Source: Deltaproteobacteria bacterium UBA4427 (GTDB lineage: Bacteria > Myxococcota_A > UBA9160 > UBA4427). From it: 56,292 nt of DNA. The notes beneath the pieces were generated by a model. The model saw only the letters and a program-made list of their open reading frames with translations, was not told where the DNA came from and did no database searches. Numbering within the stretch: position 1 is the stretch's first letter; the number at the start of each line of letters is the position of its first letter. The stretch is from assembly GCA_002390675.1 (NCBI GenBank), contig DGPZ01000174.1, positions 1 through 56,292 of the forward strand. Reading direction: 5' to 3'. Of this stretch, positions 25,142 to 33,382 are shown in pieces. Both the position numbers and the translations under genes were made by a program.

Positions 25142-25731
25142 TGCGCCTGCTCATGGTCGATAACTACGATTCGTTCACATACAACCTCGTTCAGTATCTG
25201 GGTGAGTTAGGCGCCGAAGTCGATGTCGTGCGAAACGACGAGACGGACGTCGAAGGTTTGCTGGCCCGCAAGGGGGATGGACTGGTGATTTCGCCCGGCC
25301 CGGGGACGCCCGATGACGCCGGTGTCTCCATGGCCGCGATCGAAGCCTTTGCGGCGGCGGGCGTGCCTGTATTCGGCGTATGCCTCGGCCATCAATCAAT
25401 CGGCCAGGTTTATGGCGGCAACGTGGTTCGTGCCAAGTCGATTATGCATGGCAAACTTTCGAGCGTGGCCCACGATGGCAAGGGCGTTTTCGAAGGGCTA
25501 ACTCGCGACTTCGACGCGACTCGATACCACTCTCTGGTCATCGAAGAGTCGAGCATGCCCGACGTTTTAGAGATCACGGCACGGACCCCGGACGGCGAGA
25601 TCATGGGCGTTCGACACAAGACGCTACCAATCGAGGGCGTTCAGTTTCATCCCGAGTCGATCATGACAGGTGAAGGAAAACGCCTCCTCGCGAACTTCCT
25701 GTCGCGCTGTCGCGAGGCCGCGAATTCATGA
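25141..25731 (+). CDS. trpG: Anthranilate synthase component II (glutamine amidotransferase)
   Basis: Glutaminase subunit of 196 residues delivering ammonia to TrpE. Class I amidotransferase triad: cysteine in VFGVCLGHQSIGQ, histidine and glutamate in VQFHPESIMT. The opening MRLLMVDNYDSFTYNLVQYL is diagnostic. Possibly shared with 4-aminobenzoate synthesis as in other bacteria, since no separate pabA is seen here. Start overlaps the trpE stop; its stop overlaps the trpD start (ATGA). Confidence 0.95.
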   Translation: MRLLMVDNYDSFTYNLVQYLGELGAEVDVVRNDETDVEGLLARKGDGLVISPGPGTPDDAGVSMAAIEAFAAAGVPVFGVCLGHQSIGQVYGGNVVRAKSIMHGKLSSVAHDGKGVFEGLTRDFDATRYHSLVIEESSMPDVLEITARTPDGEIMGVRHKTLPIEGVQFHPESIMTGEGKRLLANFLSRCREAANS

Positions 25732-26789
25732 CGGCTGTCCGCGCCGCGATCGAATGCCTTGTTGCGGGAGAGACGCCCTCCGCCGAAGGGCTGGGGGCTG
25801 CTTTCGGCGAGATCATGGACGGGCAGGCCACGCCGGCCACCGCGGCCGGGTTGCTCATTGGCCTGCGTATGAAAGGCGAAACCGTCGACGATATTGTCGC
25901 CGTCGCAAAAGCTTTGCGAGCTCGTGCCACAACCGTTCAGATCAGCGATCCGAAGGCGATCGATACGTGTGGGACTGGGGGTTCGGGCGTTGATACGTTC
26001 AATATCTCGACGACTGCGACCTTCGTCGTGGCGGGCGCGGGCGCTTCAGTCGCAAAGCATGGCAATCGCGCAGCGACGAGTCGCTCCGGCAGCTTCGACG
26101 TGCTCGAAGCGCTTGGAATTCGAATCGATCTACCGATTGATACCTACGCCCTTATTCTGAACGAGATCGGGATCGCACCTTTCTTCGCGCGAACCGCGCA
26201 TCCGGCTTTTCGACACATAGCGCCTGTTCGAGCGGAGCTCGGTGTTCGCACGCTACTGAATTGCCTAGGGCCACTATTGTCTCCCGTTAGTGCGCGGTAT
26301 CAGTTAGTCGGAGTCTATTCACACGACCTGGTTGAGCCTCTCGCGGAAGCGCTCTCACGATTGGGCGCGGAAAGCGCGTTAGTTGTTCATGGTTCCGATG
26401 GAATGGATGAACTCACGACCACCGGACCAAGCGCAATTGCCCGAGTTTCAGGCGGTAAGATCGAATGTCAAACGCTTGACCCCGCAACACTCGGGCTTCC
26501 TCGCGCGAGCTTGACGGATCTAGCCGGTGGGGACGCCACGGCAAACGCGCAAACCACACGCTCGATCCTTTCCGGCGAGACGGGCCCTCGAAGAGACATT
26601 GTCCTGTTAAACGCTGCGGCCGCGCTTTGGGTCGTAGGGCGCGTATCCTCACTTAAAGAGGGCCTCGCGCTAGCCGCGAAGAGCTTGGATGATGGGGCTG
26701 CGGCCCAGAAGCTTGAGGCACTGGCGGAAGCTACCAAGCTGGCCGGTATTGAATTTGATCAACAATCGACAGCGGATGCTGGAGTCTAG
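25728..26789 (+). CDS. trpD: Anthranilate phosphoribosyltransferase
   Basis: Second step of tryptophan synthesis, joining anthranilate to PRPP. The 353-residue protein contains the glycine-rich PRPP loop DTCGTGGSGVDTFNIST, the KHGNRAATSRSGSFDVLEALG segment, and the downstream HPAFRHIAPVRAELGVRT block, all typical. Located between trpG (four-base overlap) and trpC (two bases between stop and start). Confidence 0.96.
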   Translation: MTAVRAAIECLVAGETPSAEGLGAAFGEIMDGQATPATAAGLLIGLRMKGETVDDIVAVAKALRARATTVQISDPKAIDTCGTGGSGVDTFNISTTATFVVAGAGASVAKHGNRAATSRSGSFDVLEALGIRIDLPIDTYALILNEIGIAPFFARTAHPAFRHIAPVRAELGVRTLLNCLGPLLSPVSARYQLVGVYSHDLVEPLAEALSRLGAESALVVHGSDGMDELTTTGPSAIARVSGGKIECQTLDPATLGLPRASLTDLAGGDATANAQTTRSILSGETGPRRDIVLLNAAAALWVVGRVSSLKEGLALAAKSLDDGAAAQKLEALAEATKLAGIEFDQQSTADAGV

Positions 26790-26791
26790 GG

Positions 26792-27613
26792 GTGACGATT
26801 CTCGACGAAATCCTTGAGCACAAGGCCGGCGAAGTCGCGGCCGCTAAGGGTATTCGTGACCCTGGATCTCTTGCAAAGGACGCGGATGCTTGTTTGCGGG
26901 TCCCGCTCGGGTTTCGGCTCGCTCTTCAGGAGACTTCCGGCGCTTCGGTGATTGCTGAAGTCAAAAGGCGTTCGCCTAGTAAGGGAGTGATCCGCGAAGA
27001 CTTCGATCCAGCTTGGATCGCGCAGTGTTATGCCGAGGCAGGTGCAGCCTGTCTCTCAGTTTTGACCGACGAACATTTCTTCGGCGGATCAGTAGCAACA
27101 TTCGAGGCTGTGCGAGCCGCTGTTGACCGACCGATCATCCGTAAAGATTTCATGATCGACTCGTACCAAGTCGATGAGGCACGGCTCATGGGAGCCGATG
27201 CGATTTTGTTGATCGTGTCGGCACTCGATGACGACCTGATGAAGCGCTTGAACACGCGGGCGCGGGCGCTTGGTCTCGACGTGCTCGTCGAAGTTCATGA
27301 CGAGGCAGAGTTAGACAGAGCACTTGACCTTGGTGCGGACCTCGTAGGAGTGAATAACCGCAACCTGAAGACCTTCGAGGTCGATCTCGCGAATACTGAA
27401 CACTTGGCCGCACGACTGGTCGAGAGCGGGCAGGATGCAAATATCGTGCTCGTGGCCGAGAGTGGAATCGGATCTTCCGAGGACATCGATCGGCTTGAGC
27501 GATGTGGCGCCGCGGGGTTTCTCGTTGGCGAATCGTTGATGCGGCAACCTCACCCGGGAGACGCACTACGTGTGCTTCGCGGAGAGGAAGCCAAGGAACG
27601 GAGGAATTCGTGA
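26792..27613 (+). CDS. trpC: Indole-3-glycerol phosphate synthase
   Basis: TIM-barrel enzyme of 273 residues that closes the indole ring. Motifs: VIAEVKRRSPSKG with catalytic lysine, KDFMIDSYQVDEARLMGADAI-type sequence, GVNNRNLKTFEVD and VAESGIGSSEDIDRL. GTG 26792 sits two bases past the trpD stop with GGAG about eight bases upstream. It is a stand-alone TrpC, not fused to TrpF as in E. coli. Its stop overlaps the trpF start (GTGA). Confidence 0.95.
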   Translation: MTILDEILEHKAGEVAAAKGIRDPGSLAKDADACLRVPLGFRLALQETSGASVIAEVKRRSPSKGVIREDFDPAWIAQCYAEAGAACLSVLTDEHFFGGSVATFEAVRAAVDRPIIRKDFMIDSYQVDEARLMGADAILLIVSALDDDLMKRLNTRARALGLDVLVEVHDEAELDRALDLGADLVGVNNRNLKTFEVDLANTEHLAARLVESGQDANIVLVAESGIGSSEDIDRLERCGAAGFLVGESLMRQPHPGDALRVLRGEEAKERRNS

Positions 27614-28272
27614 CCGGAAGCGTTCGAATCAAGATCTGTGGCGTAACGAGTGTAGAAGATGCGCTCGCTGCTGTGGAAGCCGGAGCCGATCTGATCGGCG
27701 TCAATTTCGTCGAAGGGTCCCATCGTCAAGTTGATATTCATCAGGCGGCTGAGATCTGTAAGGCACTCGAGGGCCACGACGTGGAGCGCGTCGCGCTCTT
27801 TCGAAACGCGCGATGGGATGTGATCGATCCGATTCTCCAAAGGGTGTCCTTTGAGCGTGTGCAGTTTCACGGTGATGAGACGGAGGAAGAAATCGAAGCG
27901 ATCGACCTCCCAACGATCAAGGCCATTCGCGGGGCGGATCACGACGCAGCGGAGACCTACCCGGGATCGATCCTTTTGCTCGACCATCCCCACGCGGACG
28001 GCGGTAGTGGGCAGGCCTGGGATTGGAGCGAAGCTCAGGATTTGATTGAGCACGGATACGACATCATCATTGCAGGTGGCCTCACGCCGGATAATGTCGC
28101 TGAAGCACTGGCAGATGCCGGAGACATCCCGCCGTGGGGGGTCGACGTAGCGACGGGCGTTGAGGATGAAAACAGGCGGAAGGATCCGGCGAAGATGCGC
28201 GCCTTCGTTGAAGCCGTACGTAAGCGAGAAGAGTCCGTCGAGGCTGAAACAGATTCCGGCGAAGGCTCCTAG
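27610..28272 (+). CDS. trpF: Phosphoribosylanthranilate isomerase
   Basis: Third enzyme of the pathway in reaction order, an Amadori isomerase of 220 residues. VRIKICGVTSVEDALAA holds the catalytic cysteine; the catalytic aspartate region is SILLLDHPHADGGSGQAWDW; IIAGGLTPDNV and GVDVATGVED bind phosphate. The usual LQLHGDE appears as VQFHGDE. GTG 27610 is chosen over an upstream in-frame start inside trpC because GGAGG lies five bases before it and the family begins there. A 20-residue acidic tail follows the barrel. trpB starts 43 bases later. Confidence 0.93.
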   Translation: MTGSVRIKICGVTSVEDALAAVEAGADLIGVNFVEGSHRQVDIHQAAEICKALEGHDVERVALFRNARWDVIDPILQRVSFERVQFHGDETEEEIEAIDLPTIKAIRGADHDAAETYPGSILLLDHPHADGGSGQAWDWSEAQDLIEHGYDIIIAGGLTPDNVAEALADAGDIPPWGVDVATGVEDENRRKDPAKMRAFVEAVRKREESVEAETDSGEGS

Positions 28273-28315
28273 ACAGTTTGTGATCTAGGGCCGTCACCGG
28301 CAGGAGAGGATTGAG

Positions 28316-29524
28316 TTGAAGAGCGAACCTGACGAGCGAGGCATGTTTGGCCAATTTGGCGGCCGCTTCGTTCCTGAAATGTTGATAAGCGCGCTGGACG
28401 ACCTTGTCGAGCAATCCGAAAAGATCCTGGCTGATCCGGGCTATCAAAAAGAACTCGATGACCTGCTTAGGGACTACGCGGGCCGAGCGACGCCACTAAC
28501 CTTTGCTGCGCGCCTCACCGAGCGACAGGGTGGCGCGAAGATCTATCTGAAGCGCGAGGACCTAGCGCACACGGGCGCACACAAGATCAACAACGTGCTC
28601 GGGCAGTCGCTGCTTGCGAAGTACATGGGAAAGAAGCGGGTCATTGCTGAGACTGGCGCGGGACAGCACGGGGTCGCGTCTGCGACTGCAGCGGCGCTCC
28701 TTGGCTTGGAATGCGATGTCTATATGGGCGCGGAGGATATGCGCCGGCAGTCGCTGAACGTCTTCCGGATGGAACTGCTCGGTGCAAGGTGCATTGCAGT
28801 CGAGAGTGGCTCGATGACGCTCAAGGATGCGATCAACGAAGCGATGCGCGACTGGGTCACGAACGTTGAAAATACGTACTACATGATCGGATCGGTCATG
28901 GGGCCGCATCCGTATCCGACGATGGTCCGTAATTTTCAGCGCATCATCGGTGTTGAAGCCCGAGCGCAGATCCTCAAGGCAGAAGGACGGTTGCCGGATG
29001 TAGCAATTGCATGCGTCGGCGGAGGGTCGAATGCGATCGGTCTTTTTCATCCCTTTGTCGAGGATGACGAAGTCGCGTTGGTTGGGGTCGAACCCGGCGG
29101 CGAAGGACTGCAATCAGGCCGACACGGCGCGACAATTTCTGCCGGGGTGCCCGGGATCTTTCACGGTAAGCGAACGCTGGTCTTGTCCGACGATGACGGT
29201 CAGATTTTCCCTGCACATTCCGTTTCCGCGGGACTCGACTATCCGGGTTCGGGCCCGGAGCATGCCCATTTAAGAGAAGTGGGGCGCGCGCAATACGAAA
29301 TGGCAACGGATGACGAAGCGCTCGAAGCGTTCCAGATCCTGTCGTTGACGGAGGGAATCATTCCCGCTTTAGAGAGTTCACACGCGATTGCTCATGCGAT
29401 GAAGATGGCTAAAGAGATGCCCAAAGATGGGATCATCCTCGTGAATCTCTCGGGTCGCGGCGACAAGGACGTGGACGAGGTTCGTTCAATTCTTAGTGCA
29501 CGAGAGGGTGAGTCACAGCCATGA
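28316..29524 (+). CDS. trpB: Tryptophan synthase beta chain
   Basis: PLP enzyme of 402 residues condensing indole with serine. PLP lysine K90 in HTGAHKINNVLGQSL; the phosphate-binding CVGGGSNAIGLFHPF is present, as is ETGAGQHGVA. MFGQFGGRFVPEML near the N-terminus marks TrpB1. The start is TTG 28316 with GGAGAGGA upstream; the first ATG (28343) would cut into the conserved beginning. It overlaps trpA (ATGA), as expected for the two subunits of one complex. Confidence 0.96.
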   Translation: MKSEPDERGMFGQFGGRFVPEMLISALDDLVEQSEKILADPGYQKELDDLLRDYAGRATPLTFAARLTERQGGAKIYLKREDLAHTGAHKINNVLGQSLLAKYMGKKRVIAETGAGQHGVASATAAALLGLECDVYMGAEDMRRQSLNVFRMELLGARCIAVESGSMTLKDAINEAMRDWVTNVENTYYMIGSVMGPHPYPTMVRNFQRIIGVEARAQILKAEGRLPDVAIACVGGGSNAIGLFHPFVEDDEVALVGVEPGGEGLQSGRHGATISAGVPGIFHGKRTLVLSDDDGQIFPAHSVSAGLDYPGSGPEHAHLREVGRAQYEMATDDEALEAFQILSLTEGIIPALESSHAIAHAMKMAKEMPKDGIILVNLSGRGDKDVDEVRSILSAREGESQP

Positions 29525-30363
29525 GCGATCGCAACATAGCCATGAGCGAAGCCAGCGGAGCAGCAAAGACGAATCGAATCGATCAGCGCCTAGCGAAGCT
29601 GCGCGAAGAGGGTGGCACAGCGTTGATTCCGTTCATCACGGCCGGTGATCCGAATATGGAGACGACCGAGGCCATTATTCTTGTAATGGCTGAGGCCGGC
29701 GCGGATGTGATTGAGATCGGCGTTCCCTTCTCCGACCCAACAGCCGAAGGGCCCACGATTCAGCGCTCCAGTAAGAGGGCTTTGGAACAAGGCACGAGTC
29801 TGCGCGGGATTCTGCAGATGGTGGCAAGGATTCGGGACCGCGTGGAACAGCCGCTCGTCCTAATGGGCTACGCGAATCCTGTTCACGCTATGGGCGCAGA
29901 AGCGTTTGCGGCAGCTGCCGCAGAGGTGGGTGTTGATGGGATTATTATTCCGGACCTAACGCCTGAAGACGGAGCGGCCTATCTGGACCCGAGTCGCGAC
30001 GCAGGCATCCACCCTATTTTGCTCGCCGCTCCCACGACGCGCGCCGACCGACTTGAGATGCTAGTCAAAGAGACCCGCGGTTTTCTGTACTACGTCTCGG
30101 TTCAGGGAGTGACAGGGGCGCGATCGGACGTTGCTGACGGCATCGAGGCCAAGGTGAAGCATGCGCAGTCCTTGAGCGACATGCCTGTTTGCGTCGGCTT
30201 TGGTGTCGGAACTCCGGAGCAGGCCGCGACGATCGGCGCCTATGCCGACGGCGTGGTCGTTGGGAGTGCGATCGTCGACCTGATTGAAGCGGCCGACTCG
30301 GATGCATCGGCGGTCGATGATGTGGGTCGTTTTATCAGTGAGCTGAAAGCGGCAATGTCGTAG
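29521..30363 (+). CDS. trpA: Tryptophan synthase alpha chain
   Basis: TIM-barrel subunit of 280 residues that cleaves indole-3-glycerol phosphate and passes indole to TrpB. Catalytic glutamate and aspartate lie in VIEIGVPFSDPTAEGPTIQ; the VQGVTGAR loop and CVGFGVGTPEQA phosphate site follow. ATG 29521; a second ATG eight codons later is possible. Last gene of the trp run; it converges with coaE, 81 bases away, with no strong terminator visible between them. Confidence 0.95.
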   Translation: MSDRNIAMSEASGAAKTNRIDQRLAKLREEGGTALIPFITAGDPNMETTEAIILVMAEAGADVIEIGVPFSDPTAEGPTIQRSSKRALEQGTSLRGILQMVARIRDRVEQPLVLMGYANPVHAMGAEAFAAAAAEVGVDGIIIPDLTPEDGAAYLDPSRDAGIHPILLAAPTTRADRLEMLVKETRGFLYYVSVQGVTGARSDVADGIEAKVKHAQSLSDMPVCVGFGVGTPEQAATIGAYADGVVVGSAIVDLIEAADSDASAVDDVGRFISELKAAMS

Positions 30364-30444
30364 CGCAGAGATCCGCTGCGGGATTGCGGCCGAGAGCGTA
30401 GTAAAACCAAGAAGGAGAGGGACGAACGAGTCTCGGCGACGGAC

Positions 30445-31062
30445 TTAGCGGGTCAGCTGCGAGTAAAGTGCTTTGACTTGTTCGGAGGTCTGGTCCGGCT
30501 TACCCGAATTGTCGATGACGTGGTCAGCCATCTCGCGCTTCTCATCGATCGGGAGCTGCGCCGCGATGCGCCGTTCCGCTTCTCCTCGGTCGCATTTGTC
30601 TCGCGACATGGTGCGCTCGATTTGGGTTTCTAGAGGTACCCAAACGCAAATCGTCGCGTCGTACTGCATTGCCGCCGCACTGCCACGTCCAGTCTTCTTG
30701 CCCTCGAAGAGCAGAGGGATATCCATCACGACCATGGGCACACCCTCATCGATTGCGACCTTCGCTCGACGAGCCATTTCAGCGACTACGGGCGGCTGAA
30801 CGATTTGCTCGAGTTCCCTCCGGCGCTCTGTGTCCCTGAACACGATACTGCCGAGGGCTGGTCGATCGAGTGCGCCGTCGCCGGTGAGCACGCCGTCACC
30901 AAAGGCGGCTGCGATCTCCTTGAGCATGGGCTGGCCCGCGGCCTGGAGTTCGTGAACGATGGCGTCTGCGTCGACAATGATCGCGCCGAGCTCATTGAGA
31001 AGACGCGAGACCGTGCTCTTGCCTGAGCCGATGCCGCCTGAGAGTCCGATGAAGCAAGTCAT
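30445..31062 (-). CDS. coaE: Dephospho-CoA kinase
   Basis: Final step of coenzyme A synthesis, phosphorylating dephospho-CoA. The 205-residue protein starts with the P-loop GLSGGIGSGKSTVSRLL, then DADAIVHEL and VVMDIPLLFEGKK, both hallmark segments of CoaE. ATG start. It lies 32 bases downstream of the diguanylate cyclase on the same strand, so the two are probably cotranscribed. Confidence 0.94.
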   Translation of the reverse strand: MTCFIGLSGGIGSGKSTVSRLLNELGAIIVDADAIVHELQAAGQPMLKEIAAAFGDGVLTGDGALDRPALGSIVFRDTERRRELEQIVQPPVVAEMARRAKVAIDEGVPMVVMDIPLLFEGKKTGRGSAAAMQYDATICVWVPLETQIERTMSRDKCDRGEAERRIAAQLPIDEKREMADHVIDNSGKPDQTSEQVKALYSQLTR

Positions 31063-31094
31063 GGCCGGATCATCGCGCGGCCTCGGCCATCTCG

Positions 31095-32759
31095 CTAGAT
31101 GATCTCTGTGGTCTCGGAGCCTGCGATGACCACGCAGTTTTTGCCGGCAGCCTTGGCCTGATAGAGCGCCTTGTCGGCTTCTGTGAAAAATTCGCGCCGA
31201 CTTCCGGTGAAGACGGCGACACCCAGCGAGATCGTGGCGTTAACCGGCTTCACAGTGTCCCCGATGATCAATCGCGTAGATTCGACGGCCATTCGTATTT
31301 TTTCAGCGAGATGAACCGCGCCGGCGAGATCTGTGTTGGGCATCAGGATCACGAATTCTTCGCCGCCATAGCGAGCTATCAAATCGGACTCGCGGGCAGA
31401 ATCGTTCATAATACCTGCGAGAATTACGAGCACTTCGTCGCCCGCGGCATGGCCGTGGGTGTCGTTCAGCAGCTTAAAGTCGTCGATGTCCAAGATGATC
31501 AGCGCAAGCGGAGCCTCAGTACGGCTCACACGCTTGATCTCACGGGTCAAATGATCCTGGAAATAGCGATGGTTGTGAAGCTTTGTTAGGCCATCGGTAA
31601 TCGAGAGCTGGGCCAAAATTTCGTTTGCACGCTGGAGCTCCTCGTTCTTTTCGGCAAGGCGCATATGGTCTTGCTTGATCTCGTTCTGGCTGCTGCGGAG
31701 CTTTTGCATCATGCCGTTGAAGGCTTGGATGAGCAGCCCGAGTTCGTCGTTGTCGTTGGCCGGCGTCGGGATTTCGTAATCGACGTGTCCCTCGGCGATT
31801 CGACGAGCGCCGCGGGAGAGCGCGTCGATTGGCTGCATAATCGCCTGCGTAATCTTGTAGGCGAGTACGCTGAAGAGCAGAATGATGCAGACGTCTACGA
31901 CGAAAATCTGATTAGTGATCGCGATTGCCGGGGCGAAGGCGCGGGCATGTTCGGCTTCGGCGACTAGGTACCAGCCGGTTGGGCCAATGGGTCGCATGGC
32001 GCCCACTAGGCGAGTCCCGCCTTTGTCAGCATAATTCGCTAGCTGGTCGTCGTTGGGATGCATGAGCTCGGCGAGAGGCAGCGCGGCGCCGAGGCGACTC
32101 TCTCCGCGCGCTCCCGTCGCAGCGATCACTTTGCCGCGCTCATCGCTGATCAAGATTCGCATCCCACGAACTTCGCGTGTCGCAGGCATTAGGGCTTCGT
32201 AGATGGGGGCAGTCGCGATGCATCCGTCGAGGCGCGCTTCGGTATCAGAATTTTGGATTCGGATATCGATTCCCACGGAAAGACAGTCTCGTGGAGCGGC
32301 GGTCGCCTGATGCTCGCGATGGAGCACTAGCCGGTCATAGACCGCGGTGAGTTCCTCGGGCGGTGTAGGAAGGGGGGCTCCTAGGATTTTTAGCGCTCCC
32401 GGACCGAGCTCTGGACTCTGCCAGACCCATGGGCCGCGATCCTGCGAGTTCTCGAGCGCATCCAAGAGGTCTCCATGCCAAATTGATCCGATTGCGGAGG
32501 AGGCTGCCAGCTGGGCGGTTGCCTGCCGGTGCCACTCGGCCACGCTCTCGACATGGTTATCGAGGAGCTGGCTCCCGCGATGGGCGACTCGCATCCGGAC
32601 ATCGTCATGGATGGCTCCGACACTCAGCCAACTCACGATGACCGCGGTGAGTAGCGTCGACACGAAGACACATAGAATGATGCGGTTCGAGACGCTGTTC
32701 AGCGGCGCGCGTCTATGGACGTCCTCGGGAGCTTCAATGATGGGAGTCTTCGGGCGCAC
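31095..32759 (-). CDS. Membrane diguanylate cyclase (sensor-HAMP-GGDEF)
   Basis: Predicted c-di-GMP synthase of 554 residues. A transmembrane helix at about 28-48 and another at about 285-305 flank a periplasmic Cache-like sensor region. A HAMP domain (QPIDALSRGARRIAEGHVDY) and short coiled coil lead into the GGDEF domain (about 390-545). The active-site loop is ARYGGEEFVIL, and RESD five residues before it fits the RxxD inhibitory I-site, so product inhibition is expected. GTG 32759 is the only start near the first helix. The ligand sensed is unknown. Confidence 0.92.
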   Translation of the reverse strand: MRPKTPIIEAPEDVHRRAPLNSVSNRIILCVFVSTLLTAVIVSWLSVGAIHDDVRMRVAHRGSQLLDNHVESVAEWHRQATAQLAASSAIGSIWHGDLLDALENSQDRGPWVWQSPELGPGALKILGAPLPTPPEELTAVYDRLVLHREHQATAAPRDCLSVGIDIRIQNSDTEARLDGCIATAPIYEALMPATREVRGMRILISDERGKVIAATGARGESRLGAALPLAELMHPNDDQLANYADKGGTRLVGAMRPIGPTGWYLVAEAEHARAFAPAIAITNQIFVVDVCIILLFSVLAYKITQAIMQPIDALSRGARRIAEGHVDYEIPTPANDNDELGLLIQAFNGMMQKLRSSQNEIKQDHMRLAEKNEELQRANEILAQLSITDGLTKLHNHRYFQDHLTREIKRVSRTEAPLALIILDIDDFKLLNDTHGHAAGDEVLVILAGIMNDSARESDLIARYGGEEFVILMPNTDLAGAVHLAEKIRMAVESTRLIIGDTVKPVNATISLGVAVFTGSRREFFTEADKALYQAKAAGKNCVVIAGSETTEII

Positions 32760-32913
32760 GGGAGAAGTTGTGCCTCAAGTGATGAGCGTGTCGTGCTTAT
32801 CGACTTGAAATGCCTTCATCTTGATCCGGGAACGGGTAAAAACAGCACAATTCCAGCAACTTAGAAACTAAGCGCGCTCTTCGAATAAGTAGAACGGGTG
32901 CAGAATGCGTGAG

Positions 32914-32960
32914 AACCCGGTAAGCCCCTGCTTTTAGTGAAGAAAACCGAATTCCGGGTT
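32914..32960. other. Perfect 7-bp inverted repeat with alternative partner
   Basis: AACCCGG (32914-32920) pairs with CCGGGTT (32954-32960) across 33 bases. The same ACCCG can instead pair with CGGGT at about 32895-32899. Two competing pairings resemble switching leaders, but this is structural suggestion only and the active strand is unknown. Confidence 0.4.
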
Positions 32961-33153
32961 TGCAGCCATGTGGGCGAACCGATATGATGCCCCTTCAATT
33001 TCAGGGGGTTAGAGGATTTTCTCCCATCTTGGACTCAAAGCGACTTTCGCATGCTTGCATAAGGAGTTTTGTTTCCCATTTCGAATTGAGACGATTTATC
33101 CGCTTACCTTGTTTTCCCTCCTTTTTCCAAAGTGTCCACACGCGCGTTTCGCT

Positions 33154-33191
33154 CCCTAGATGATTCAATCGCCCCTTGCGATTGTTTAGGG
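33154..33191. other. Compound hairpin
   Basis: CAATCGC / GCGATTG (33166-33172 and 33178-33184) forms a perfect seven-pair stem with a five-base loop, nested inside CCCTA / TAGGG (33154-33158 and 33187-33191). No U-tract follows on either strand, so it is not a standard terminator. Confidence 0.5.
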
Positions 33192-33334
33192 TCTCTCGAA
33201 CCCGCGTGTCGTATCCGCTGAACGCTCGAAAGCCGAGACGCAGAAGCCTAGATAGGACCAAAGACCACCATACGCTGCTCGTGAAAAGCCGTGTGTACTC
33301 GCGGGATCACGTGACTAGCTCTCAAGCCGATCTT

Positions 33335-33347
33335 GGAATCGGATTCC
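33335..33347. promoter_or_regulatory. Palindrome just upstream of pheA
   Basis: GGAATC-G-GATTCC, a perfect 6+1+6 inverted repeat, ends 35 bases before the pheA ATG. The position suits an operator or leader hairpin controlling pheA-tyrA. No matching regulator is known to me. Confidence 0.4.
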
Positions 33348-33382
33348 GTTTGGGGAGCGTGTGTGGATGGAGATTCTGATCG

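Larger units (their letters stand above)
32760..33382. promoter_or_regulatory. 623-base structured intergenic region before pheA
   Basis: Longest gene-free stretch in the window, visibly richer in A and T than the genes around it, between divergent diguanylate cyclase and pheA. It holds several inverted repeats listed separately (32914-32960, 33154-33191, 33335-33347), a small stem CCCCT/AGGGG at 32990-33007, and the palindrome TCACGTGA at 33307-33314. GAACGGGT occurs twice (near 32830 and 32892). An 86-codon minus-strand frame (33001-33261) is open but not convincing. It must contain both promoters; an RNA gene or structured leader is possible. Confidence 0.5.

Noticed and set aside
30364..30444. 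Terminator between convergent trpA and coaE
   Set aside because: Only a five-pair CGCAG/CTGCG stem and no T-run could be found.
32900..32990. c-di-GMP (GEMM) riboswitch upstream of the diguanylate cyclase
   Set aside because: The minus strand has CAAACC, but the companion GGGACGCAAAGCC half and its tetraloop receptor are missing.
33186..33204. tRNA T-loop-like sequence (GGGTTCGAGA on the minus strand)
   Set aside because: The five-pair T-stem does not close properly and no acceptor, D-arm or anticodon arm can be drawn around it.
33001..33261. 86-codon minus-strand open frame in the 623-base gap
   Set aside because: It needs a TTG start without a clear ribosome binding site, runs straight through the compound hairpin, and its Lys/Arg/Asn-rich translation matches no family I know. 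Kept only as a note on the gap.
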